A stretch of 64,000 bases of DNA from Leptospiraceae bacterium (GTDB lineage Bacteria > Spirochaetota > Leptospiria > Leptospirales > Leptospiraceae), in the NCBI GenBank assembly GCA_017996175.1, contig JAGOHK010000001.1:62001-126000 (forward strand), read 5' to 3'. Under the pieces are notes generated by a model. It had not been told where the DNA came from. It saw only the letters and a program-made list of their open reading frames with translations, and ran no database searches. Positions within the stretch are counted from its first letter, which is position 1. The number at the start of each line of letters is the position of its first letter. The position numbers and the translations under genes are program-made. Below, piece after piece: positions 35,784 to 45,469 of this stretch.

Positions 35784-38700
35784 CTAGAATCGTTGCAAAG
35801 AATATACTAAATTATAAAATTCTTTTAGTAAAATAATAATTTTTTCGCTATCAAAAAGCTGAGCTGATTTTTTCAAACTCAGTCCCCAATGAATTAAAGA
35901 TTCGTAGTTATACTCTTCTCCCTGCGAAATCATTTCGTTTGCGAAGCTGATACTTTCAGAAATATCTAATACATCTTGCAATTCTTTTAATCGATTCATT
36001 TTATCTTTTGTGATGATAGTTAATAGAATTTTTTTATTTTCTAGGTCTATGCTCTCCCGACCTAATGACGTATCGACCAATTTTACTTCACCAATTTGAG
36101 TTTCATTTCTTAAAAATTCGCAAAGTTTACTAACCAATTCTTTACGACTAACTGGCTTTTGTAAATAAGCATTCGAGATTGCTGTAACTTCTAATTTAGT
36201 TTGTTCAAATGCAGATGCTGTGAGCGCGATAATAGGTATCATTGAAGTATTTTTAGAGCTTTTAATTATTTTAATTGCATCAAGTCCGTTCATAACTGGC
36301 ATCTTGATATCCATCAGAATAATGTCCGGATTATACTCATTTGCCTTTTCAACTGCAATTTTGCCATTTTCCGCTTCCAAAATTTCTAATGTAGAGTATT
36401 TTTTTAAAAATTGGATAATTAATTCCCTGTTAATTGATACATCATCTACCAATAAAATTTTTGCAGGTTCAAATTTAATTTCTTCATTGAAATATAAGGA
36501 CTCATATTCCCGTTCTATAATTGCTTTTTCACTGACTGCAACTTCTATATCTCGCAAAATAATACTAAACTGAGTTCCGATTCCGCTTTGACTTGTAACA
36601 AAAATATCTCCATTCATAAGATGGATTAATTTTTTTGCTATCGTTAAGCCTAGTCCCGTACCACCATATTTATTTTGATCTTGCTCCGTATTTTGAGTAA
36701 ATGCATCAAATATTTTATATATGGCTGGTTCAGGTATGCCTATTCCTGTATCGATCACATCTATTATCAGATCAATGTTTTCAGAATTATGAATCGACTT
36801 ATTGCATTTTACGGATACTTTTACGTAACCGCTATCCGTAAATTTTATTGCGTTTCCGATTAGATTTAATAGTATTTGCCTGATTCGCATTTCATCCAAG
36901 ACAACGATTTCCGGTATATCTGTATTTTCCTCTAAAATAAAATTTAGATTCTTTTCTTCTAACTTCTGTGAAAAGATGATTTTCATTTCTTCAAAAATTC
37001 TTCGAAGGCTAACTATGGAATAATGCATTTCAACTTTTCCGGATTCAATTTTAGATAAATCTAGAACGTCGTTGATCAATTTTAATAATAATCTACCGCT
37101 AGTCATAATTGAAAGTGCGTACTGCTTTAAAATTTCATCCTGTAACTTGGCATTTAAAAGTTCCCCGAATCCTAAAATGGCATTCATAGGGGTTCGAATT
37201 TCATGACTTATATTTGCTAAAAATTCACTCTTTGCCTTATTCGCTAAATCTGCTGCATCTTTTGCTCTCTCTGCTTCTTCTTTCGCATGAACTAATTCTA
37301 GCTCCGATTTTTTTCGCTCGCTGATATCTGTGGATACGATGAATACTCCTTCAGGGGAAGGCTCGATACTAAGATCGAACCAGCCAATACTACCATCCGG
37401 AAATTCAAATTGATTTTCTAAACGAATTGGTTTTTTCTCAACCATACAGTTTTTTATTTTTGCAAATAAATCAGAATTTTCTATCCCCGGATACATTTCC
37501 ATCATGGTATGTCCAATTAAGTCTTCTCTATTGCGCATACCTTGTTTTGCCGCAGTACCGTTTACATATAGATAAGTAAAGTCAAAACCTATCAACTGAC
37601 AGCCCTGTACCATGTTATCTAAAGAACTACTGTACCTCTCTTTACTTTTCAATAATTCTTGTTCGATTTTTTTTGTATCTGTAATTTTATGAATAAAAAA
37701 AGAAACTAGATGACCTTTCACAGGATCTTTTAACACATAATTTATATTAGCCTTAAACCATTCATTTTCAAATGCTCGGTATTCATACACTATCTTTTGT
37801 TTGGATAAAATTACGCGATCAATCATATCCTCAAAAGGTTTTCCAAATTCCTCTCCTAGATTTTCTAGTATTGTTTTACCTACTAGTTTATCTTTAGGAA
37901 TGAAAAGTAAATCAGGTCTACTTGTCCATACATTCAAGAAAGTGTACTTTTCATCTATCAAGAATATAATATCATCCAAGGAAGAAACTATTGCTTTCAT
38001 AAATGTTTCATTTTCTAGAATTGCCTTTTCGTCGCGGATACGAGCTGTTACATCACTAAAACTTGCAATTGCTCCGTACATATTTTTGTTTTTATCAAAT
38101 AAAGGTACTGCATGAACAGAAAGCCATTTTCTAAATCCCTCTTCATTTTCAACAACGTGAATAATCGGACCTACTTCGTGACCATTCTGAATGGCAAGCG
38201 CAAGTGGAAGTTTATCTAGGGGATAAGGGTTACCATCCGCATCTAATTGCATCCAGTGTCTTGAATTAAAATACTTGCCAGCTATTTCAGTTTCATGGAT
38301 GTCTAAAATTTTTCCTGCGCCTCTATTGGCATAGATAATTTCACCCCGTAGGTTAATCTCAACTATACCCTGTGGAATCGATTCTAATATTTCATTCAGT
38401 TTATTCTGTGCTTCTATGAGAGAAATTTCTGCTAGTTTTAATTCAGTAACATCCGTTACTAAAACGATGAAACCTTTTACGACTCCGTTCGCTATGTCAG
38501 GAATATATTGAGCCCAGGTATATCCTAATTTGCCGTTAGATTTTAAAATTTCTCTCTCAAACCTCTGCACTTCACCGGCTAACGCACCTTTGATATAAAA
38601 TTCATTCTTACTAAACAATTCTGCTCCGAGCAAATCTCGGATATGTATTCCATGGATTTCATCTTGAGTTTTACCAAACCATTCACTATAAGTAATATTT

Positions 38701-39500
38701 GCAAATGCATTGAGTAAATCACTTGTCCAATACCCAACCATTCCCGGAATAAAATTAGTGACTTTCTGAATAAAATTATTTTGTTCAATGAGTTTTTCTT
38801 CTAATTGTTTACTCTGAGCAATATAAGCCTCTAACTGGATAGTGCGATCCAGAACACGATTTTCTAAATTTAGATTTAATTCACGTAACTCGGTTTCAAT
38901 CCTTTCTCGTTCTTTAATTTCATTTTCTGCCCGATGTGTCGCCATTTGATTCAATCGAATTGAAATTGTAGTTATATATCCTATCACAATTCCGATCATA
39001 CTATGAACGACTAAATGTGTTTTTGCTAACTCATCATTCATGAAATGAATTGGTATGATTGAATTTTGCATTAGTAGCAGAACAAAAAAACCAAATACAG
39101 GAATGCAGATGCAGATTACAACTGTTAGCCAGTAAGCAGAAAGGAGAGCGCTAAGTATAATAATTAAATGAAAACCAGCAAACGCTGGAGCAAACAATCC
39201 ACCATTTCTAAGGACACCCAAGGCAATTAAAAAGGAGAATCCTATAAGGAGTAAATATTTTGCTATATTGGTATGATTTTTTTTCACTAGGAATTGTACA
39301 AACAATACAATACCAATCATACATATAAGAATAAACTGTCTCGACGAAGAAAGCTTTAGAATAAATTCAATTACAACTCCAATAATTAATACGGCTAACA
39401 GCAAACGCGCAATATAACCCATTAGTTGATTGATATTCTCTTTCTCGGTAAAATGCTCTAAACTAGGTATTTGGAAAAACTTTATTATTTGCTTTAACAT
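35784..39500 (-). CDS. Membrane hybrid histidine kinase (6TM-PAS x4-HisKA-HATPase-REC) with a degenerate C-terminal HPt-like tail
   Basis: 1238 residues. About six transmembrane helices occupy residues 25-185, then a coiled coil and four PAS domains (about 240-365, 370-490, 500-620, 630-745). The kinase core has [18 protein letters not shown]; ATPase motifs are [18 protein letters not shown] and [13 protein letters not shown]; the receiver has [13 protein letters not shown]. The last 80 residues are helical, and [14 protein letters not shown] resembles an HPt motif (H-x-L-K-G-S-A) with the phospho-histidine missing. The membrane part looks like a sensory module of unknown ligand. No Shine-Dalgarno is obvious before the ATG. 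Confidence 0.93.
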   Translation of the reverse strand: MLKQIIKFFQIPSLEHFTEKENINQLMGYIARLLLAVLIIGVVIEFILKLSSSRQFILICMIGIVLFVQFLVKKNHTNIAKYLLLIGFSFLIALGVLRNGGLFAPAFAGFHLIIILSALLSAYWLTVVICICIPVFGFFVLLLMQNSIIPIHFMNDELAKTHLVVHSMIGIVIGYITTISIRLNQMATHRAENEIKERERIETELRELNLNLENRVLDRTIQLEAYIAQSKQLEEKLIEQNNFIQKVTNFIPGMVGYWTSDLLNAFANITYSEWFGKTQDEIHGIHIRDLLGAELFSKNEFYIKGALAGEVQRFEREILKSNGKLGYTWAQYIPDIANGVVKGFIVLVTDVTELKLAEISLIEAQNKLNEILESIPQGIVEINLRGEIIYANRGAGKILDIHETEIAGKYFNSRHWMQLDADGNPYPLDKLPLALAIQNGHEVGPIIHVVENEEGFRKWLSVHAVPLFDKNKNMYGAIASFSDVTARIRDEKAILENETFMKAIVSSLDDIIFLIDEKYTFLNVWTSRPDLLFIPKDKLVGKTILENLGEEFGKPFEDMIDRVILSKQKIVYEYRAFENEWFKANINYVLKDPVKGHLVSFFIHKITDTKKIEQELLKSKERYSSSLDNMVQGCQLIGFDFTYLYVNGTAAKQGMRNREDLIGHTMMEMYPGIENSDLFAKIKNCMVEKKPIRLENQFEFPDGSIGWFDLSIEPSPEGVFIVSTDISERKKSELELVHAKEEAERAKDAADLANKAKSEFLANISHEIRTPMNAILGFGELLNAKLQDEILKQYALSIMTSGRLLLKLINDVLDLSKIESGKVEMHYSIVSLRRIFEEMKIIFSQKLEEKNLNFILEENTDIPEIVVLDEMRIRQILLNLIGNAIKFTDSGYVKVSVKCNKSIHNSENIDLIIDVIDTGIGIPEPAIYKIFDAFTQNTEQDQNKYGGTGLGLTIAKKLIHLMNGDIFVTSQSGIGTQFSIILRDIEVAVSEKAIIEREYESLYFNEEIKFEPAKILLVDDVSINRELIIQFLKKYSTLEILEAENGKIAVEKANEYNPDIILMDIKMPVMNGLDAIKIIKSSKNTSMIPIIALTASAFEQTKLEVTAISNAYLQKPVSRKELVSKLCEFLRNETQIGEVKLVDTSLGRESIDLENKKILLTIITKDKMNRLKELQDVLDISESISFANEMISQGEEYNYESLIHWGLSLKKSAQLFDSEKIIILLKEFYNLVYSLQRF

Positions 39501-39534
39501 TTTTTTAAATAGAAAATGGAATGTCTAAATATTT

Positions 39535-40761
39535 TTAAGTGATAGGAAGTGTTAAAGTCATATTTAATAATTTTTCAGCAGAACTGTCTAAATAATTTTT
39601 TACATTTGATACTTGAATTTTTCCACCATGATTGCGGACTATCTTTTCTGCAAACGTTAGCCCCAGACCAAAATCAAGTGTTGGTAACTCTTCGAATAAA
39701 TTTCTAGATAATCTAAAAAAGGGTTCAAAGATGATACTATGATATTCGTCTGGAATCCCTAGATGACCGTAATAATCTTTCTCGGGAGAATTTAAAAACG
39801 AAATATTAAATTCTTCGCGGTGAATTTCAAATAGGATATAAATAGAGGAATTCGATTTTGAAAATTTGAGTGCATTATAAACCATTTCTTTAAATGCCTT
39901 TGTTATATACTTGCGGTTAAGTAATATTGCCCGCGAATCACGCATCCCGACATTTTCTCCTAGTTTAATAGGTCGTGTTGAAGAAATTTTTAATGGGGAA
40001 GTTTCAGTAATAATCTCTTCAAAAAAAATTCTGATTTCAGAGAGAGGAATTTTTTCTTTGTCGAGTTGTTTATTGATTACCTTTTCAATTTCTTCTAACA
40101 TAGATAAAAGTTTATTAGTAAACTCAGCATTATCGTAAAGGGCTGTGACTAAACGCTTTTTAACTTTTACATAATCACCATCCTCAATCGCGGAACTTTT
40201 AATCATCGCGATTAACGCAGTAGTAGTTCCTATCCCAGCTCCTTGTGTTAGGCTTGTATTCAAATTTCCAATTAGATTGCTATCAGTTTTATCAATATCT
40301 CGTTTGATTGCATTTTCTTTCCATAGGTTCCAACTAAGTTGCTGTTCCATTCGAATTTCTCTTTCTTTTTGCATTACCCATTGGAGTCTTTTCAATTCAG
40401 CTAATTCTAAAGCCTTTTCAATTTTTACAGAGAGCTCATCAAAATTACAGGGTTTTACAACATAATCATATACACCGGAGCGCATAAGTTGAATTACAAT
40501 CGAAAGATCTCTTTCTGAGGATAATACTATTATGACGGGCTTTTGGTCTTCTACTAATAGTTTGCCTACAAATTCATTCCCACTCATACCGGGCATAAGT
40601 AAATCAGTAATAACCACTGGGACTGGATCTTTATAATATTCTTCGAGTGCAGATTCTGCATCATGAAATGTTAAACATTCAAATCCTCTGTGATTTAAAC
40701 TACGAGCAGCAGTATGTAAAATAATTGCATCATCATCAACTAGTATTACTTTCCTATTCAT
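39535..40761 (-). CDS. Response regulator fused to a histidine-kinase-like ATPase lacking the phospho-histidine
   Basis: 408 residues. N-terminal receiver (about 4-122; Asp in VVITDLLMPGMSG, Lys in YVVKPCN), coiled-coil linker, a dimerisation-like segment and a C-terminal HATPase domain (NALKFSKSNSS, then DFGLGLTFAEKIVRNHGGKI). Where an H-box would lie the sequence is NLNTSLTQGAGIGTTTALIA, with no histidine. It may bind ATP without autophosphorylating, or act as an allosteric partner or phosphatase. First gene of the leftward cluster, 34 bases before the membrane hybrid kinase. Confidence 0.85.
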   Translation of the reverse strand: MNRKVILVDDDAIILHTAARSLNHRGFECLTFHDAESALEEYYKDPVPVVITDLLMPGMSGNEFVGKLLVEDQKPVIIVLSSERDLSIVIQLMRSGVYDYVVKPCNFDELSVKIEKALELAELKRLQWVMQKEREIRMEQQLSWNLWKENAIKRDIDKTDSNLIGNLNTSLTQGAGIGTTTALIAMIKSSAIEDGDYVKVKKRLVTALYDNAEFTNKLLSMLEEIEKVINKQLDKEKIPLSEIRIFFEEIITETSPLKISSTRPIKLGENVGMRDSRAILLNRKYITKAFKEMVYNALKFSKSNSSIYILFEIHREEFNISFLNSPEKDYYGHLGIPDEYHSIIFEPFFRLSRNLFEELPTLDFGLGLTFAEKIVRNHGGKIQVSNVKNYLDSSAEKLLNMTLTLPIT

Positions 40762-41028
40762 TTTGAGGTTTCTCCACTGATTTATTTTGAATTTTACCCA
40801 AGGGAAAATTTCGAAATAAAGCCTTAATTCTAATTCTTCTTAGGCTACTTGTTAATTTGTGTACCCCCAAAAAAATATCATCCCAAATATTATTTAAATT
40901 AGAAAATGAAATTCTGATTAGCTTATGCCTTTTCGAAATTTGCCTAGAATACTAGGGAAGATTTGAACTTACTGGTGAGAAGTGGTGGATATTAAAAATA
41001 GATTGAAGGCTAAAGCGTCAAATTTAAA

Positions 41029-42396
41029 ATGAAATCTGTCTTAAAGAAAAAGGCAATAGACGATTTACCGCAAAGGCATAAAATGAGAAGAAATATTGTT
41101 CATCCGGGAGCAGACGAATTAATTTATGAGATTCGTCAAATTGTAGGAGTTGGAAAACAACTAGAAAAACTAGGAGTGCCGATTACTTGGGAAAATATTG
41201 GAGATCCAATTCAGAAAGGCGAAAAAGTTGTTCCCTGGATTAAAGAAATCGTATCTAACCTAGTTCAGCAAGATATTACTTGGGCATACACCGCCACACA
41301 GGGAGCGGAAAATACGCGTAAGTTCCTAGCAGAAAAAGTAAACGAACGAGGTGGAGTAGAGATTACTCCAGATGATATTTTATTTTTCAACGGTTTGGGA
41401 GATGCAGTTGCAAAGATCTTCGGGTTCATGAGAAGAGAAGCAAGAATCTTAGGACCAAGTCCTGCCTACTCCACTTATTCTTCCGCCGAAGCAGCTCATA
41501 GCGGCTACGAACATTTAACCTACGAACTCAATCCTGATAACAACTGGATGCCTGATATTGCAGACATCGAAAACAAAGTACGTTACAATGATTCGATTGC
41601 GGGAATACTTTTGATTAACCCCGATAACCCGACTGGCGCAGTTTACAATAAAGACATCATGCGAGAGATCGTAAAAATCTGTGAGCAGTATGATTGTATT
41701 TTAATCTGTGACGAGACGTATGCACATGTAAACTACTCTGGCTCTGGTTCGATTCATTTATCCGAAGTAATTGGAGATAAAGTCTGTGGAATGGCACTGC
41801 GCTCTATTTCTAAAGAACTTCCCTGGCCAGGGTCTCGATGTGGCTGGATTGAAGTATTCAACAGAAAGAATGATCCACTCTTCGAGCGGTATATAAAGAC
41901 TTTGCTCGACGCGAAGATGCTCGAAGTATGCTCAACTACTTTACCACAGATGGCGATTCCTGAAATCTACGCTTCTCCAAAATTCATACCGCACCTAAAC
42001 GAGCGTAACCGCAAATACAAAGAGCGCGCACAAAAAGCAGTGAGTATACTTGCAAAAACGAAAGGAATTCAAGTTGTTGAACCTAAAGGTGGATTTTTTC
42101 TCACCGTCCTTTTCGACGAAGGGGTGTTAAATGATAAAATGAGTCTAACTATATCTAATCCAGCAGCCCGAGATTATATTCAGCCTATGTTAATGAATAT
42201 TGCAAATGATAGACGTTTTGTTTTAAACTTACTTGCATCGACTGGAATTTGTGTTGTCCCTATTTCCTCCTTCTGCTGTAAGAAAGACGGTTTTAGAGTA
42301 ACGCTGCTCGAAGAAAATCCTGAAAAATTCGAATGGGTATTTACAACGATTCGTGATAGCATTAAAACTTATTTAAATCAAGCCAGCCAATTGTAA
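41029..42396 (+). CDS. Class I/II PLP-dependent aminotransferase
   Basis: 455 residues, fold type I. The PLP-binding motif is SISKELPWPGSRCGW with Lys262 as the Schiff-base lysine; LLINPDNPTGAVY and CDETYAHVNYSG supply the Asn and Asp/Tyr contacts. It resembles alanine/aspartate-type aminotransferases with an N-terminal arm (VHPGADELIYEIRQIV) seen in a subgroup of bacterial enzymes. Substrate not determinable. No clear Shine-Dalgarno. A decayed duplicate of its 3' end lies about 800 bases downstream (43189-43437). Confidence 0.88.
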   Translation: MKSVLKKKAIDDLPQRHKMRRNIVHPGADELIYEIRQIVGVGKQLEKLGVPITWENIGDPIQKGEKVVPWIKEIVSNLVQQDITWAYTATQGAENTRKFLAEKVNERGGVEITPDDILFFNGLGDAVAKIFGFMRREARILGPSPAYSTYSSAEAAHSGYEHLTYELNPDNNWMPDIADIENKVRYNDSIAGILLINPDNPTGAVYNKDIMREIVKICEQYDCILICDETYAHVNYSGSGSIHLSEVIGDKVCGMALRSISKELPWPGSRCGWIEVFNRKNDPLFERYIKTLLDAKMLEVCSTTLPQMAIPEIYASPKFIPHLNERNRKYKERAQKAVSILAKTKGIQVVEPKGGFFLTVLFDEGVLNDKMSLTISNPAARDYIQPMLMNIANDRRFVLNLLASTGICVVPISSFCCKKDGFRVTLLEENPEKFEWVFTTIRDSIKTYLNQASQL

Positions 42397-42456
42397 ATAG
42401 ATCTAGCTTAATAAGTAATTCTATTAGATTTTGAATCTGTCTTTTTCATGATACTT

Positions 42457-43056
42457 TTACCCATACCGGCTTTCTCGGTATTGGAATACAATGAGGTAAG
42501 AGGACATTTTACGGGATAAGTAGACTTTGGCGCACAAATCAAAAATGGGGGACTGTGGAATTCCTACAACCCCCATGAAGTAGGACATTTCTTCTGCAAA
42601 ATCTACAGAGTCGGCAATTAGTAGGTAAACCAAAAACGCGGAGATTGACATACCAAAACTCACACGATAAAGTTTCAACTCTGCCCAGTCATCCAAATTC
42701 GGACGAAAGGCAACCTTGATTAAGTTTTGATTTTTCTCTTGGTATTTGGTCGTGTGATTGGTATAGGCAGGCACCATTCCGTTGGCGATATGGATTTTGT
42801 ATTTGAAGAGCAGATAGGCGATATATGCACGAACGCCTTGGTGGAGAGTAACTTTTTCGATAAATTTTTGATAATATTTTTCGGGAATTAGTAGGGTGGA
42901 ATTGATTTCGATCAGAGGATTTTTCTCGCGGGGAAAACGTGCAGTATGCGCAGAAACGTTTACTCCATTTTCGAAACCTTCGGCATAGATTCCCCATAGA
43001 TTGTCTTTGCTATTTTCTAGTTCTTTCTTTAGATATTCATCGAATTTCACAATCAT
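42457..43056 (-). CDS. DUF1564 family protein
   Basis: 199 residues. The core STLLIPEKYYQKFIEKVTLH, then YIAYLLFKYKIHIANGMVP, TKYQEKNQNLIKVAFRPN and LDDWAELKLYRVSFGMSIS matches position by position the protein at 61014-61529 (STLLIPEHLKEAF, TSYQDRDLNLKKVSFKP). Both belong to DUF1564, a family known to me only from Leptospira and near relatives and expanded there. The function is unknown; the short N-terminal strand plus helices would suit a small DNA-binding fold, but that is conjecture. AGAGG lies very close (three bases) to the ATG. Confidence 0.78.
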   Translation of the reverse strand: MIVKFDEYLKKELENSKDNLWGIYAEGFENGVNVSAHTARFPREKNPLIEINSTLLIPEKYYQKFIEKVTLHQGVRAYIAYLLFKYKIHIANGMVPAYTNHTTKYQEKNQNLIKVAFRPNLDDWAELKLYRVSFGMSISAFLVYLLIADSVDFAEEMSYFMGVVGIPQSPIFDLCAKVYLSRKMSSYLIVFQYRESRYG

Positions 43057-43188
43057 TACCTCTTTAATAAGGTATGGGAAAAAATTCTTTCAGTATGTGC
43101 AGATTTTTTGGGTTAATTTACGCAGTTTGGCAGAAAAAGTAAGCAAGCAGAAATAGGATTCTAGTGGTCGGTAGATACGAAAATTTTT

Positions 43189-43437
43189 TGAAGAAAATCC
43201 TGAAAAACTCACATGGTATTTATGCCAAATGAACCAAACGACAAAAGTAATTACCTACAGAACTTTATTTAAATATACTCAAGCCAGATTGGTTTTCAGT
43301 AAAGAAATTTTTTTTAGACAGGATTAACAAGATTTACAGGATTAAAAATCCGAAAACCAATCTAATCTGAGTATATCATTTGGTATACGATGATTCGAGA
43401 TAGTATTAAAATCTATTTAGGAAATTACAGACCTTAG
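43189..43437 (+). pseudogene. Remnant of an aminotransferase 3' end
   Basis: The frame reads EENPEKLTWYL, then after an insertion TMIRDSIKIYLGNYRP-stop. The intact gene ends EENPEKFEWVF, TTIRDSIKTYLNQ. DNA identity is high over both blocks. No upstream part of the gene is present, so this is a fragment of a second, related aminotransferase gene or a partial duplication. Confidence 0.7.
43225..43383. mobile_element. Inserted palindromic element (about 159 bp)
   Basis: Starts CCAAATGA and ends TCATTTGG, with the flanks TATG and TATA extending the symmetry. Inside, ATATACTCAAGCCAGATTGG and TTTTC pair with GAAAACCAATCTAATCTGAG and TATAT across a centre containing ACAGGATTAACAAGATTTAC. The left part carries CCAAACGACAAAAGTAATTA, which matches the terminal repeat of the element at 31416. 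It splits the aminotransferase remnant. No coding capacity. Confidence 0.6.
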
Positions 43438-43470
43438 GCAAAAAAGCAAAATTGAGAACTTACAGCCAAA

Positions 43471-43545
43471 TTAAGAATATTAGAAAAAGCTAATGAATAA
43501 ATTCATTAGTCTGCGCTGTCATGCCTACCGCTAGGTGCCAACCTC
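43471..43545 (+). repeat. Family 4 repeat, copy 3
   Basis: TTAAGAATATTAGAAAAAGC, TAATGAATAA, then GTCATGCCTACCGCTAGGTG and CCAACCTC. Matches 30252-30360 in order and 6857-6892 in the first block. Confidence 0.5.
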
Positions 43546-43576
43546 CTCTTCCTGCTTGAGGACACCGAGAGGGATC

Positions 43577-43662
43577 GTGCAAAAGCATATATTTTTGAGC
43601 GCAGAATGCCGAGAAACCGCATTTCTATGCGACTCTATGCCTCCGTAACAATGCTTTTACAC
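43577..43662. repeat. Large imperfect hairpin
   Basis: GTGCAAAAGCAT at the left and ATGCTTTTACAC at the right pair in 11 of 12 positions, closing a region of about 60 bases that has smaller internal pairings (GCATTTCTATGC). No T run follows. It could be a structured RNA or a relic of a mobile palindrome. Confidence 0.4.
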
Positions 43663-43760
43663 AGCCCCTTAGTAACTCATCTTACGCAAAAAAAATCTTT
43701 ACACTGCTTACAATTCTTTTTACATTAATTAAAATTCATTTTAATTAGGAGAGAATTTAT

Positions 43761-44573
43761 ATGGCAGTGGAAAAAGTAATCAATCTCAACAATCTGGGTG
43801 GAAGTAGTTCCTACACCAAAATAGGATTAGGTATTGCCTTTCTTGTTTTAGTTTTCATTATCAATCCTTGTGTGATTGTTAGCCCTGGACATAAAGGTGT
43901 CGTACTCAATATGGGAGCAGTCTCCGATAAAGTTTTAGCTGAAGGGGTACATTTCCGTATGCCGCTCATACAAACAGTAGTTGAAATAGATACCCGTGTC
44001 CTAAAAGAAGAAACAAAGGCTGATTCAGCTTCTAAAGATTTACAAAATATTTCTACCGTCATCGCGGTAAACTATCATTTAAAACCAGATTCAGTGAATG
44101 AACTTTACAAAACAATTGGCTTAAACTACGCTAGTGTAATTATCGACCCGGCGATTCAAGAAGTAGTCAAAGGGGTTACTGCTAAGTATACCGCAGCAGA
44201 GTTAATCACACTTAGAGAACAAGTTAGTCATAGCATTAAGTCTGCTCTCGAAGCAAGACTTACGAAGTATTTCATCGAGATAGATGATTTCTCAATTAAA
44301 GATTTTCAATTTTCAGCAACCTTTGCAAAGGCAATAGAAGCAAAACAAGAAGCCGATCAATTAGCTCAAAAAGCAGAGCGAGATTTACAAAGAATTAAAA
44401 TCGAAGCAGAACAACAAATTGCCACTGCCCGCGCCGAAGCCGAAACTCTTCGTTTGAAAAATGTATCCGTTTCTCCCCTTATGATCCAACTCAATGCAAT
44501 TGATAAATGGGATGGAAAACTCCCTCAATATATGTTAGGCGGAAATAGCCTCCCATTTATTAATATAAAATAA
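43761..44573 (+). CDS. Prohibitin-like SPFH/Band 7 membrane protein
   Basis: 270 residues. One transmembrane helix (about 19-38), then the SPFH domain beginning VSPGHKGVVLNMGAVSDKVLAEGVHFRMP and continuing IDTRVLKEETKADSASKDLQNISTVIAVNYHL, followed by a coiled coil (KAIEAKQEADQLAQKAERDLQRIKIEAEQQ). This is the prohibitin subgroup, which forms ring-like membrane assemblies. AGGAG lies nine bases before the ATG. Monocistronic as far as can be seen. Confidence 0.92.
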   Translation: MAVEKVINLNNLGGSSSYTKIGLGIAFLVLVFIINPCVIVSPGHKGVVLNMGAVSDKVLAEGVHFRMPLIQTVVEIDTRVLKEETKADSASKDLQNISTVIAVNYHLKPDSVNELYKTIGLNYASVIIDPAIQEVVKGVTAKYTAAELITLREQVSHSIKSALEARLTKYFIEIDDFSIKDFQFSATFAKAIEAKQEADQLAQKAERDLQRIKIEAEQQIATARAEAETLRLKNVSVSPLMIQLNAIDKWDGKLPQYMLGGNSLPFINIK

Positions 44574-44639
44574 ATTATTTGATTGAAGAAAACACCTAGA
44601 GTTCAAGTAATAAGTTAATATGAACCGAGGAGCTAGACT

Positions 44640-45371
44640 TTGATGGACGGGTTACCCGAAATCAATCCGCAGGAATTTAAAAAAGTAGTAGAGACAAGAA
44701 GAAGTATACGTCTCTACACGGACGATCCAATTCCAGAAGACGTTATGCGACAGTGCCTAGATATGGCATTGCTTGCTCCAAGCTCATTCAACTTACAACC
44801 ATGGGAATTTTTTTGGGTAAGAAGTCCAGAAAAGAAGGCAAGGTTAATCAAAGCTTGCCTGGGTCAATCAACCGCAAAAACTGCCGCCGAATTAGTAGTA
44901 TGCGTAGCAAGACGCAAAACATGGCGCAAACATAGAAAAGAACTTTTAGATAAAATAGAAGCGGGTAATACTGGCATTCCGGAAAGCCATATTTGGTATT
45001 ACAAAAAATTAATTCCCTTTTTTTATACGCAGGGTATTTTAGATATACTAGGATTTTCAAAAAGTATCCTTTATTATTTTAGAGGATTATTTGTTCCAAC
45101 ACCGAGAGAGCCTGTAAGCATAAATGACATGAAAATATGGGCAGTTCGCTCTTGTTCTCTTGCTTGCGAAAACTTAATGTTAGCCTTACGTGCATTTGGA
45201 TACGATAGTTGTCCAATTGAATTTCACGACTCGAGGAGGATTAAACGCCTACTCAATCTTCCTTATGATGCAATCGTCACAATGGTAGTTACTGCCGGAA
45301 AACGTGCACCTAATGGCGTGTATGGCGAACGAATTCGATTGGATAAGGTGAATTTCATAAAGGAAGTCTGA
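44640..45371 (+). CDS. Nitroreductase family flavoprotein
   Basis: 243 residues. The N-terminal FMN-contact motif VVETRRSIRLYTDDPIP, then LLAPSSFNLQPWEFFWV and the C-terminal CSLACENLMLALRAFGYDSCPIEFHD and MVVTAGKRAPNG are characteristic. It is predicted to use FMN and NAD(P)H to reduce nitro-aromatic or quinone-like compounds. The start is TTG at 44640 or ATG at 44643; GAGGAG fits either. About 65 bases after the prohibitin-like gene, so possibly co-transcribed. Confidence 0.88.
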   Translation: MMDGLPEINPQEFKKVVETRRSIRLYTDDPIPEDVMRQCLDMALLAPSSFNLQPWEFFWVRSPEKKARLIKACLGQSTAKTAAELVVCVARRKTWRKHRKELLDKIEAGNTGIPESHIWYYKKLIPFFYTQGILDILGFSKSILYYFRGLFVPTPREPVSINDMKIWAVRSCSLACENLMLALRAFGYDSCPIEFHDSRRIKRLLNLPYDAIVTMVVTAGKRAPNGVYGERIRLDKVNFIKEV

Positions 45372-45390
45372 ATTACAATTTGCATTCCAA

Positions 45391-45407
45391 ATGTAATAAA
45401 AATGTAA
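45391..45407 (+). promoter_or_regulatory. Possible Pho-box-like direct repeat upstream of pstS
   Basis: Two ATGTAA words start 11 bases apart (45391 and 45402), about 63-79 bases before the pstS-like gene. PhoB boxes are direct repeats with an 11-base period, and phosphate-binding protein genes are typical targets. The exact Pho consensus for this group is not known to me, so this is a weak suggestion. Confidence 0.3.
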
Positions 45408-45469
45408 CCTTTTTATCGTAAAATTAGACTTACTAAAAAAATAAATTTTAAATAAGGAAGAATGGTTCC

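Larger units (their letters stand above)
43057..43760. other. 704-base decay zone without intact genes
   Basis: Contains the aminotransferase remnant with its inserted element, a family 4 repeat, and a large hairpin (43577-43662). The last 80 bases hold the leader of the prohibitin-like gene. No intact open frame with a ribosome site is visible. Confidence 0.7.
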
